The translations under genes were made by a program, and so were the position numbers. From Sisyra terminalis (lineage: Eukaryota > Arthropoda > Insecta > Neuroptera > Sisyridae), in NCBI GenBank assembly GCA_958496175.1, contig OY292279.1, positions 6,448,001 through 6,512,000 of the forward strand: a DNA stretch of 64,000 nucleotides, written 5' to 3'. Positions 20,101 to 28,200 of the stretch are shown here, in pieces. Every line of letters starts with the position of its first letter. Within the stretch, counting starts at the first letter, position 1. Below the pieces are notes generated by a model. It was given only the letters and a program-made list of their open reading frames with translations. It did no database searches and had not been told where the DNA came from.

Positions 20101-22751
20101 ACACATTATAATTTACGCAATTTATTCAGTATTTTCTAATAATTTTTCGAGTTGTTAACAAATATTATAACAAACTAAAGTGATGTGTATACAATATATA
20201 AAATATATTGCAGTCCAATTTATGTAGTATAATTCAACATAATAACAAACAAATTTAATATAATAATATATAAACTTAATATAATAATATATAAAAATCA
20301 TACCACCAACATAAATTTGAACAGAAGTTCAATCAAAAATATTCGTGACGTAATACCCAGATACGTATTTCGATTGCCAAGCAATCTTCTTCAGTGGTCA
20401 TCAAGTAGTTTGGATCACTCCGTAACTGCTTTGTGATGATTAAATTATACTACATAAATTTGACCACAATATTTTATATCAATTAATATGAATTAATTTT
20501 ACATTTGCAACATAGAACATTCCAGTTTACTGTGTATACAATATATAGAATATATTGCGGTCCAATTTGTGATGAATCATCACAAAGCAGTTACGGAGTG
20601 ATCCAAACTACTTGATGGCCACTGATGAAGATTGCTTGGCAATCGAAATACGTATCTGGGCAATACGTCACGAATATTTTTGTTTGAACTTCTGTTCAAA
20701 TTTATGTTGGTGGTATGATTTTTATATACTATACTATTATAGTATACTATTGTATACTATTATGTTAAATTATACTACATAAATTGGACTGCAATATATT
20801 TTATATATTGTATACACAGGATAACTGTTCAAAGTCAGCGAAAAAATCTTATTTTAACTAAAGTGATGTTTTTGCTTTAAAGTTTAAACCAAATTAAAAA
20901 TAATCAAAAATCTTTTCACAATTTAATTTCTTAAAGACATATCAAATTGAAATTTTAAAATTCTGGCTTGCATTTGGTCTTGGTTTCTTTTTTTAACGAC
21001 TAATTGCATCCAAATATTGCAAGAGACCAAAATTTTGGATAATTTTATGGACAACTTTTTAAAGCATTTAAATAATTTAATTCTTAAGAATATCAAATAA
21101 AAATAAAAATATCAGATTGCAACTCAAAGACTATATAGGAAATTTTAATCCTGTGAAAAAATCCATCATAAATTTATTGAATTAGTACAAACTTTTTTGA
21201 GCTAAATGAATTTTGGATTGGGAATTGTTTTTCAAAAAATCTATTTTCGTACAAATGATTTTTACTGGCTTATCTTCAATCTAATTCCAATGCAAACAAC
21301 CCCTAATATATATAACAATAACACATTGATACCTAAACAATTTTAAAGATGCCAACTTAATAACTTACCCAAACAAAATGGCACAAATCCCCGTCGTGAA
21401 AATACCGCAATTAAACATAAATTTCGGGCCCAACTTATTCAAATGCTGTCCATACAGGGGGCTGACCAAAAACACGACCAATTCGAACACCCCAAAAACC
21501 AGTCCATATTCAGTGGCCGTGCACCCCTTTTTTTCTGCCTGTAAACATAAACAGTATGGAATAAAAAAAAATTTATAAATATTAAAAAGAGAAATTGTGA
21601 TCTTTGAACCACACCACAGATTGGGATTATTGTCCAAGATTTAGCACACTAGGCACTTATCTATAAATAGAAGATTAATGTCTTCATAAATCTATTATTA
21701 TCTGTTAAAATTTTTATTTTTCGCCTTTATTTTATTGTACACTCCACCCCCTATTATTGGTGTGTGTTGTAAAAGTTGGACTTTAACACGAGATTCTGAT
21801 GCGTAGAGATTTGAACTTGATAACTGTAGTTTGAATTTTTGAAAAAAAAATAAAATATAACGATAATTAATTTAGGTTAGTTTTGATGGGAAATAAGTTT
21901 GATTGTTATAGCATTGAAATCTCTAGGGATTAATTAAGTTTTTGTAATAGAAAAATTAGACTAAACATTAATTGAATGATAAGTTTTAAAAAATAAATTA
22001 ATGAATCTATTATAGGGTAATTATCATTAAAACTTATGAATTTAAATTTAACAAACTGATTATTTAAAGAGAAAAAAAAAATGCAGTATGACCTTTGTCA
22101 AATCTAAAAGATATTTTTCTTCAAATAAAAAAATGAGTTTTTAAAGTTTTAATTTTTTTTTTTTTTTTTTTTTTGGTTAATAAGTCCTAAAGGTATTTTT
22201 TTCTGGTGATTAAGGCTTTCGTCATGAAAACTTAAACATTTAGATTAAATAAGAAGGCAATTCAGGTTGAAACAATAATATAATATTTTCAATATAAATT
22301 CAAAAAATAAATTTATATATTGAATTTAAATTGAAAATATTATATTTTTTGTGATTCAAGAAGCCTGATGAAGTTACAATACGTAACGAAACGTGCTAAT
22401 TGAATAGTAAAAATATTAAATTAAAAAAAAACCGATCTTAAACAACCTGAATTGTCTTCTTATTTAATAAAAGCTGAGAACTAAATTTTATCATCTCTTT
22501 GGATTAAAAAAAAATCCAAAATTCATTTGGGGTTTCAGAACTTAATTAAAATCTTTGACTAAAAATCGATCATTTTTGAATTGATTTTGGGAAAAGTTAG
22601 TTAAGGATAAATTAGAATAAGTAAATGGATTTTATGTACTTACTTCTTGAGGGTAGAATGGCGCTTGCAATGATACACAAATTGCATTGAAAAAGTCAAT
22701 TACACTAACCACTATAATTGTCATCCATTGTCTTTTAGTAAAACTTGCCAT
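7901..22751 (-). CDS. SLC18B1-like major facilitator superfamily transporter, 9 exons, complete
   Basis: Nine minus-strand exons join in frame: 22751-22644, 21538-21369, 15657-15510, 15448-15265, 11977-11671, 11616-11521, 11445-11277, 11075-10927 and 8129-7901. They total 1560 nt and encode 519 aa. The product is a 12-TM-type MFS carrier resembling SLC18B1 (vesicular polyamine/amine transporter group); the substrate in this insect is unknown. Supporting motifs are the N-terminal helix ending LQAPFYPQE, the loop 2-3 block SPLYGQHLNKLGPKF, the IRITEALGNASFLTASFA helix, ETFFGLGLIIGPTVGGALYQ, the second-half copy of motif A (APVWGWFCDK), and GLISGLWTSAFALGAFIGPS. The start was chosen because MASFTKRQW leads straight into TM1 and all junction phases fit from it. 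The tail (residues about 444-519) is hydrophilic and Ser/Gly/Asn-rich. It is joined through a weaker GTTAGT donor and is the least certain part. Introns carry many transposons. The family call is firm; one-to-one orthology is not shown. Confidence 0.9.
8587..9981. mobile_element. Long foldback element, about 1.4 kb, in the region of MFS intron 8
   Basis: Terminal inverted repeats begin GTTTCCTATGGAAACATTAG at the left. The right end carries the complement of GTTTCTTATGAAAACATTAG. The arms then match through GGGTNGGTCAAAA, GGTTGCTAKACACC and CTCTACAAAAAAGGTATTCT (near 8850 and, inverted, near 9720). The open frame at 8430-8711 is a chance frame overlapping the left arm. Confidence 0.8.
9991..10329. 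mobile_element. Palindromic hammerhead-like element, family 2, with 13-bp target-site duplication
   Basis: Two inverted arms meet near 10160, each carrying GAAACGTTGG preceded by CTGAAGA or a variant. The element is flanked by perfect copies of ACTTGTTAATTTA at 9978-9990 and 10330-10342. The right arm ends GGACTTAAACAACATGG, the same end as the copy at 47473. Both arms read outward from the centre. No protein frame. Confidence 0.75.
10927..11075 (-). CDS. MFS transporter exon 8 (with read-through alternative end)
   Basis: Acceptor CTTTCAG. It encodes the last helix, GIIVSIFLICSRKKVGYMEI, and then a polar tail. A GTTAGT donor after the lysine codon of SYSHK-type sequence gives 149 nt and phase 2, which fits exon 9 exactly. 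If this donor is skipped the frame runs on for 19 more codons to TAA at 10869-10871, which would give a shorter isoform with a different end. Confidence 0.75.
11277..11445 (-). CDS. MFS transporter exon 7
   Basis: Acceptor TTATTCAG, donor GTAAGA, 169 nt, ending in phase 0. It encodes AFGLPNNLETFGLISGLWTS and AFALGAFIGPSVSGILYDS, the TM10-TM11 region. Confidence 0.88.
11521..11616 (-). CDS. MFS transporter exon 6
   Basis: A small 96-nt exon, acceptor GTGTAG, donor GTAAGT, phase 2 to 2. It encodes ILWLTILGLILHGLGMSAQL followed by VASFTDALRTS. The phase on both sides fits its neighbours. Confidence 0.87.
11671..11977 (-). CDS. MFS transporter exon 5
   Basis: Acceptor TTTTAG, donor GTAAGT, 307 nt, phase 1 to 2. 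It starts PSVLKVLRIPGVALASLSII and covers TM7-TM9, including GFLQATLEPHLRPFDLSP and the second-half motif APVWGWFCDK. Confidence 0.9.
12105..12440. mobile_element. Hammerhead-like element, family 1, two inverted units
   Basis: One unit lies on the minus strand at 12113-12149. A second, more decayed pair of arms lies at 12290-12350, followed on the plus strand by the family tail CTGAATTGTCTTC and GAGATCTGAATTTTATCAT. It sits in the intron between MFS exons 4 and 5. Confidence 0.6.
12113..12149 (-). ncRNA. Hammerhead ribozyme-like motif, family 1
   Basis: Minus strand: AGT | CTGATGA | A | GTTGC GATAC GTAAC | GAAA | CGTA | GCT. The core is intact; stem II has one G-U-type mismatch and stem I one substitution (AGT for AGC). 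Confidence 0.4.
12955..13135 (+). repeat. Dispersed repeat, copy 1 of 2
   Basis: Shares TCCTCATTTTCCAGC, CATTTTTTTAAATYTTTAG and a tail AAAATGATTAATKAAA with 29255-29425 in the same orientation. Family unknown. Confidence 0.5.
13333..13400 (-). mobile_element. Helitron-like 3' terminus
   Basis: On the minus strand a perfect 7-bp hairpin (GGCAGAC ATC GTCTGCC) is followed by GGGTTCAG and CTAG, then T. A hairpin about 10 bp before CTRR is the standard Helitron end. The rest of the element (toward higher coordinates) is not recognisable. Confidence 0.5.
13793..14054. mobile_element. hAT-like MITE, 262 bp
   Basis: Ends CAGAGGTTG and CCACCCCTG are partly complementary. The flanks ATTTAAAT and ATTTCAAG match at 6 of 8 positions, as expected of an old 8-bp target duplication. 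Internal GGCTCCCGGAGTTACGATGC-like sequence is typical of such elements. No coding capacity. Confidence 0.6.
14817..15115 (-). mobile_element. Fragment of dispersed repeat ending in GCGGGGATCAGCTA
   Basis: On the minus strand the end reads GAAGTCGCGGGGATCAGCTA, matching the end of the repeat at 55000-55043 (followed there by GT). Internally, AAACACTATTTTGTCGACTT resembles the block near 54895. It is possibly Helitron-derived because of the CTAG-type end. Confidence 0.55.
15265..15448 (-). CDS. MFS transporter exon 4
   Basis: Acceptor TTTTAG, donor GTAAGT, 184 nt, phase 0 to 1. It encodes ASLETFFGLGLIIGPTVGGA, LYQVGGYTTPFAVMGS and a helix ending in FILPEHDPTEDQEKG, the end of the first six-helix half and the central loop. 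Confidence 0.9.
15510..15657 (-). CDS. MFS transporter exon 3
   Basis: Acceptor ATTACAG, donor GTAAGT, 148 nt, phase 2 to 0. It encodes LLDKIEGHYPFIVLSFIIR followed by ITEALGNASFLTASFA and FPDNVATAF, a strongly conserved stretch of SLC18B1-type carriers. No open frame for it starts with ATG, so a simple ORF scan misses it. Confidence 0.88.
15661..16463. other. MFS intron sequence, nothing recognised
   Basis: AT-rich intron DNA just upstream of exon 3. The open frames here lack any familiar motif. Confidence 0.5.
16464..17185. mobile_element. Probable DNA transposon with TIR GGNATTCTAGTCTA
   Basis: The left end GGTATTCTAGTCTAAAAATT and the complement of the right end (TAGACTAGAATTCC) form inverted repeats about 720 bp apart. 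No transposase frame; probably non-autonomous. Confidence 0.45.
17882..18003. mobile_element. Short MITE-like repeat, second copy
   Basis: Related to 5305-5425. It begins CCTGTTGCAAAAAGGCATTT and contains TTATTAGAAGTCGCTT and TTTCAAAATGCCTCTAAATG. It abuts the TTAA-flanked element at 18008. Confidence 0.5.
18008..18708. mobile_element. TTAA-flanked MITE (piggyBac-like), copy 1, 701 bp
   Basis: Terminal inverted repeats GGGTGGATCACCGTC and GACGGTGATTCACCC, with TTAA at 18004-18007 on the left; the right TTAA is lost. It is highly similar, in opposite orientation, to 55442-56145, including GGAGACAAGTTTTCTCGGAA and AAGTTTTTTTAAGATATTTT. It is non-coding. Confidence 0.8.
18930..19127 (+). mobile_element. 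Hammerhead-like element, family 1, degraded copy
   Basis: The left end has an inverted piece (AAGACAATTCAGGTTATTTA). It is followed by CTCATGAAGTTGCGATACGT, AACGAAACGT and the tail AATAACCTGAATTGTCTTC and GAGATCTGAATTTTATCATC. The core is mutated (CTCATGA). Confidence 0.55.
19215..19830 (+). pseudogene. Jockey-like non-LTR reverse transcriptase fragment (dead)
   Basis: Plus-strand pieces in shifting frames match the thumb region downstream of the palm. KDNVKYLGF is followed, after a stop, by pieces such as FLRRGSNLSIETNLKFKK and KILRSIAMT-type sequence. Several stops and frameshifts. It lies in MFS intron 2, antisense to the gene. Confidence 0.65.
20357..20397 (-). ncRNA. Hammerhead ribozyme-like motif, family 3
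   Basis: Minus strand, 41 nt: CCA | CTGAAGA | A | GATTGC TTG GCAATC | GAAA | TACGTATC | TGG. Stem II is six perfect pairs, stem I pairs CCA with TGG, ATACGTAT is palindromic, and the cleavage-type dinucleotide is TC. This is the most convincing unit in the window. Confidence 0.45.
20619..20659 (+). ncRNA. Hammerhead ribozyme-like motif, family 3
   Basis: Plus strand, same layout with the canonical CTGATGA core: CCA | CTGATGA | A | GATTGC TTG GCAATC | GAAA | TACGTATC | TGG. Confidence 0.45.
21369..21538 (-). CDS. MFS transporter exon 2
   Basis: Acceptor TTTACAG, 170 nt, donor GTAAGT, ending in phase 2. It encodes the TM2/loop/TM3 region starting AEKKGCTATEYGLVFGVFEL, with the motif A-like SPLYGQHLNKLGPKF. 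The overlapping open frames on the opposite strand are shadows. Confidence 0.9.
22250..22500 (+). mobile_element. Hammerhead-like element, family 1, copy
   Basis: It begins with an inverted piece (AAGAAGGCAATTCAGGTT) and has AGCCTGATGAAGTTACAATA, ACGTAACGAAACGTGCT (22362-22397, one base lost after ACGT) and then the usual tail. In MFS intron 1. Confidence 0.6.
22644..22751 (-). CDS. MFS transporter exon 1
   Basis: Encodes residues 1-36, starting MASFTKRQWMTIIVVSVIDF (TM1) and ending in PFYPQE. The donor GTAAGT follows directly and the exon ends in phase 0. Confidence 0.9.
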
Positions 22752-23099
22752 TTTACCAATAAGTAAATTTCGTTGATAATTTAATTATGCTAACAAGAAA
22801 ATTGTAGTTTTTTTTTTATATTTTCGTTAAAGATATTTTTTTCGAATTTTTCCCAGCATTTTTCACAAATTTCACACGTAACACTAGAAAATTTTTGCCA
22901 GTAACTTCAGTGCTAAAAATTGCTGTGTTAAATGATACGAAACGTTCACCCCGAAACTTCTGCTCACATTGGGCCCCTGCACCATTACCATACCATTTGA
23001 AATTGAAAAAAATGACAGTCCGGGGTTAAAGGTTCGATAAAAATCCACATTGATAACCGAACTGGACTGAATGGTGATAATTTCGAACACTTTTCATTT

Positions 23100-23880
23100 T
23101 CTTTCTATCCCACTGAGTTCATTACGTGTTCTTTTTCTGCCCAAAATATAAAATACTAATTACATAAATCAAATGATACTTTGCAATAATATAATCCAAA
23201 ACAACAACAAAACTGACCTTTCAGTCGTGGACGTTTTAATTTTTTGAGATTTTTTTTTATGAATGATTTTTTGGTCGTTTTTTTCGTTCATGAAGATAGG
23301 GGCCGCCGCTCGTTGCTGTCATTGTTACAAAAAAAAAGGGAAATAAAAATCGAAAATAATGAGTGTAGTAAATAAAATAGTAAATCAGATAATTATTGTC
23401 AATGAAAGGCAGAAAAATGTTAATGTCTCATCATTTGATTTGACATTTTAGTTTGTGAAGAGGTCAAAATTCAAAACTGCGACCACTTGACGCCCTCGGA
23501 TAATGTTATCGATCATTATTTTGCTTATAAAATGATTTAAACTTTTATAAATTTATCAATTTTTTTTTAAGAATTTGATACAAATTTTTTCCATCCCTTA
23601 ACAATAGTTTTTGGAACAAATATTCAAATTATGGGATACAAAATTTAAATTTTTAATGACTGATTTTTTAACACCCAATCAATATACAATGAATTTCACT
23701 GGAGCTTTATAGTGACTTGGATTGTAAATGCATAAAATATTGAAGGATAATAAGATTTATTTTTAGTCTTCCACTGTCTTTATGTCCCTTAGCATTGCTC
23801 CACAAGAAGAAATTATTATAACGCCTTTATTTGATATCTGACAATAAAATTGTCCTGATTCCATAACAATTTTATATCCT
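23100..23880. other. Region upstream of the MFS gene
   Basis: Contains a local GC-rich patch (GGGGCCGCCGCTCGTTGCTG near 23300) in otherwise AT-rich DNA, a plausible promoter or 5' UTR region. A possible TCAGT initiator on the minus strand lies at 23070-23066. No convincing TATA box. Confidence 0.3.
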
Positions 23881-23887
23881 TAAAAAT

Positions 23888-24850
23888 TAGACTAGCCCAA
23901 AAAAATTTCCTATTTTTTTTTTGAAAAGTCTATCAAAAATATTGTTAAAGGATACAAAAAAAAAAAATATCGGGAAAGTTTGAACCCTTAATATTAATAT
24001 TTAGAAGTCTATCATCATTAATTTCAATTTTTTATTTGTGCTTTCATTTTTGCGTCAATGCTGTCAAACCATCAAGATAAAAAAATTCATCTGCACATAT
24101 ATTTATAGAAAATTAAATTCCCTACAAAAAACGTTTCTTTAAAATTTTTTGCCAGACACGCCGTTTCCGAATAATCAAGCTTCAGACATTGATATAATTT
24201 TTAGATTTATCTTCTTTATTTTGGAATTTTGTTACTAACGAACAAATACATATATAGAAATGAACAATATAGATTCTAAAAGGAAATTTATTGCTCTAAA
24301 AAAATAATTTCTTAACGTTTCTACATAAAATCATTTTTTCAAAATTGGTTCAAAAACGAAAAAAAAAATATTTCATGCAACTTTAATTGTGAATAACTTT
24401 TGAAAAAGTAATTTTTTGTAAAAACGTTAAGAGACTATTTTTGTAGAATTTTAAATTTCCTTTAAGAATCTATATTGTCCATTTCTATATATTTATTTGT
24501 TCGTTAGTTACAAAATTCCAAAATAAAGAAGATAAATCTAAAAATTATATCAATGTCTGAAGCTTGATTATTCGGAAACGGCCTGTCTGACAAAAATTTT
24601 TAAAGAAACCTATTTTGTAGGGAATTTAATTTTCTATAATAATATGTGCAGAAGAATTTTTTTACCTTGACAGTTTGACAGCATTAATGCAAAAATGAAA
24701 GCACAAATAAAAAAATGAAATTAATGATGATAGACTTCTAAATATTTATATTAAGGGTTCAAACTTTACGCATATTTTTTTTTGTTTCCTTGAACAATAT
24801 TTTCGATATACTTTTCAAAAAAAAATAGTTGATTTTTTTGGCCCAGTCTA
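23888..24850. mobile_element. Long foldback element, 963 bp
   Basis: Ends TAGACTAGCCCAAAAAAA and the complement of TAGACTGGGCCAAAAAAA. The arms match internally (TTCCCTACAAAAAACGTTTC near 24120 and its counterpart near 24610, inverted). It is a clear second copy of the 6018-7276 family. Non-coding. Confidence 0.82.
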
Positions 24851-25098
24851 CTAAAAACATTTTACCACAATTCTTTAGTAGTTACTTTCCATAGAAATTT
24901 TTTTTTAAATTGATCTAAGAAATAATAACATTGTCTTGGTATTTCTTTAATAATATATTTAAAACTCAAATAAACAATCTTCTTACATAAATAATAATAA
25001 TAGGTATACACTTTCATAAAATTTGTACGCGAAATTTTCAAGCCAAATATCCAAAAATAAATTTAGAAAAATTAAAAATACGTAAATCCTTAATTAGT

Positions 25099-25253
25099 TT
25101 AAGCTCCGTGCAACCAAATTTCAAGTGGTATTTTAAGGAAAGCTCCATTTAACAATTGTTTGAAGTGTCGAGCTATACTTGTCGATGCTGCCGGTTTCAT
25201 TTCCTCGATAATTTCGTTGGCGTTTGTGTTCAAAAATTGGTTCATCGCTTGTC
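25099..25253 (-). CDS. Takeout-like B exon 5 (C-terminus)
   Basis: Acceptor TTTACAG, 155 nt, stop TAA at 25099-25101. It encodes QAMNQFLNTNANEIIEEMKP and then SIARHFKQLLNGAFLKIPLE, the standard takeout terminal helix. Confidence 0.85.
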
Positions 25254-28200
25254 CTGTAAATTGAAAATTCAAGAATTAAAATTACTTATATCATTTTTTT
25301 TTTTCATTTTTTCAATGGAAATACCGATGACGTTGTTGTAGTTCATTGTGTCGCGGATCTTGAATTTGGACTTTTGAAGTTTGAAGTCAATGTTTATTTT
25401 ATCGATTTTCATGAAACGAATTCCCTCTTTGTTTTGAACGATTTTACCGGTGATGAGAGCCACTCCAGAAATGTCACCTAGGCATAAGTTTTGTTAGTTT
25501 ATCTTATGAAAATTTTGGTCGAATATAATGGGATGCAGTGGTTGCAGTCGGTGAAAGTTGATTGGTCAAAAAATAAATAATTTGAATAATAAATTGAAGT
25601 CATATTGGTTGAAAATCAAAAACTCAAAAGCACAATAATAAAGACTTTTTGATAAAACAGTTAACCTAAATATTTTGTTACTTAATTCATCGATTTTGAA
25701 CTTCGTTTTTGAAGATATTTATTCTTTGATTCTTGTATTAGGTAAAAGGAAGAAAAATTAAAAAAAAATAACATAAAAAAACATTATTTGCGTTATCCTT
25801 CAGAAGCAAATTGGTAATAGAGGATTGAAGGAGTTTTTCATGACATTTTTAAAACTCCAAAACTTGTATAATTGTTCTAGCTTTATCTTCATTTTTCCAC
25901 AGAACTGCACAATACACTGATTCAAAAAAAATTGATGATTTTTTTCCTTAATTATATCGAAAATATTTTTGAGTATGACAAAAAAAAATCCTGTGAAAGT
26001 TTAAGCTCTTAATATTCAAATGGTTTCTTTTACAAATCTCTACAAACGATTTCCCATCGATGGGGAAAATTTTTTGGAAAATTCAAACTTTAAACTTTTG
26101 TTGGCTAATCGATAAAGGGTGTACTGTAGACTGATTCAAAAAAAATGATGAATTTTTTTTCTTAATTATATAGCAAATATTGTTGGGAATGACAAAAAAA
26201 ACCTGTGAAAGTTTAAGCTCTTAATATTAATATTAAGAGGTACCGCATTGCAAATTTAAATTTTCCATTTAAATAACATGGGAACAATATTCTCTTGCAC
26301 TTTAGAATTTTATAGCTTGAGTTGGTGACAATATTTCGGAATGACCAAGGTATATTCTTGTAGAAAATTAAACGATCTACAAAAAAGGTCTCCAAACAAG
26401 TTTTTGATATATTTATTTCTTCAAAAGTTATTCGAGGTCAAAGTTGAACTAAAGAGAAATTTTAATATTTTTTCAATTTTTTGACGCAACCATCAATTTT
26501 ATGAGAAAATTTTAATAGACATTTTTTGTAGAGCACTGTTTTTCCTATAACTTATCCCTATAAAAGTTTTTGATATTTTTTACAGGGTTATTTAATGAAA
26601 ATAAAAAAAAATTATGTCTAAAATATAATAATTCAGGGAATTTTCAGTTTAATGCAAATAACTTAGGACCTGTGCAAAATATCAAAAACTTTTATAGAGA
26701 TAAGTTATAGAAGAAAAAGTGCTCTACATTAAATGTCCTAAAAAATTTTCTGATAAAATTGATGGTTGCGTCAAAAAATTGAAAAAAAAAATTCTCATTA
26801 GTTCAACTTTGATTGAACAAAAAATTCAACTTTGAGATTGAATAACTTTTGAAGGAATAAATACATCAAAACCTTAAAGACCTTTATTGTAGATCGTTCA
26901 ATTTTCGACAAGAATATACCTTGGTCATTTCGAAATATTGTCACCAACGTGAGCTATAAAATTCCAAAGTGCAAGAGAATATTGTTCCCATGTTATTTCA
27001 AATGGAAAATCGAAATTTGCGGTGGGGCACCTCTTAATACTTAATATTAAGAGCTTAAACTTTCACAGGATTGTTTTTTTGTCATTCCCAACAATATTTG
27101 CTATATAATTAAGAAAAAAAAAACATAATTTTTTTGTCAGTCTACTGCACAATATATATTTTTTTTATAAAGTTAGTTTAAATCGAATTGATTTACTTCT
27201 TAATTTAACTCTTGAGACTTTTCCAAATTCCTTAATTTTCATTCTAATACACTACCGTTGTTCGGAAAGTAATTTATTTCTTTTTTCTGGGGGGAAAATA
27301 ATAAATGATTTTCTTATACTGCATAAATATTTGATTGAATTTTAGTAGTGCAATTCCATGCTAATAAAATTTATGTAATGATCGGAGTCAATAAAAATCC
27401 GAAGGTACCGGATTTAAGGAATATGGTAGGTGAGGCGTTACATCTCATTAAAGCTTCAAAAGCTTTTGATTATCAATAGCTTTGATATATTAAAAATGAT
27501 CTGGCTGTCTTTTGCCATTATAGAATAAACATTTAATGAGTATGAAATTCTGCTACTGTCAGAAAGATGGCAGAAGATATTGGACCAGAATGGATAATAA
27601 TTCAAAATGATATTTAATTTTACACTATAAGAAAATATTCTTTTATTTTCCCAAACGAAAACCAAAATTACTTTCCGACTAATAATTCTATTTTTTCAGT
27701 ATTTATTTTTTTGTATTACAAAACCGAATTCGATTAACAAATTTAGTTGTTATACAAACCAAAAGCGGCCCAGAAATCTCCTTGAGACCGAACTGGAAAC
27801 AATAAAACTTGTCCAATCACTTCATACTTTCCACGCATTTCCACCCGCGGAATCGTAATTCCCAATTGAATTTTCCAGTTTTCAATATCAGCACTACAAA
27901 AATGGAAAATGAGAATTAAACTTTGTATACTATTCGCAGTGAAAATATTTGATTTTTCCGAAAGGTATTACCTGACGCTGTTTAGGGAATAGTTGCTGGG
28001 ACCAACGACGGTTGTGTTGACAAATAAGGCCCGAACTCGTACAGCACCGGCATTATTTTCCATCACCAATCTGGGCACAACCAATGGTTCAATACTAGGA
28101 ACATTTAATTCTGGAATACCTCGAATCAAGTACGGTCGCAGGTGGTTAAATGATTGCAATATGCACGCATCTAAATTAGGATCAGTTTTGTTACATGGCA

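Larger units (their letters stand above)
20182..20819. mobile_element. Palindromic hammerhead-like element, family 3, copy a
   Basis: Outer ends TGTGTATACAATATATA and its complement. Each arm carries TTTGAACTTCTGTTCAAA (or a one-base variant) and a hammerhead-like unit (20357-20397 minus, 20619-20659 plus). A further inner piece of the outer end at about 20528 makes it longer than the copies at 41328 and 51056, suggesting a nested or rearranged copy. In MFS intron 2. Confidence 0.75.

Noticed and set aside
22884..23090. Open frame of 68 codons upstream of MFS exon 1
   Set aside because: No family motif; overlaps the likely promoter/5' UTR and does not connect in phase with exon 1.
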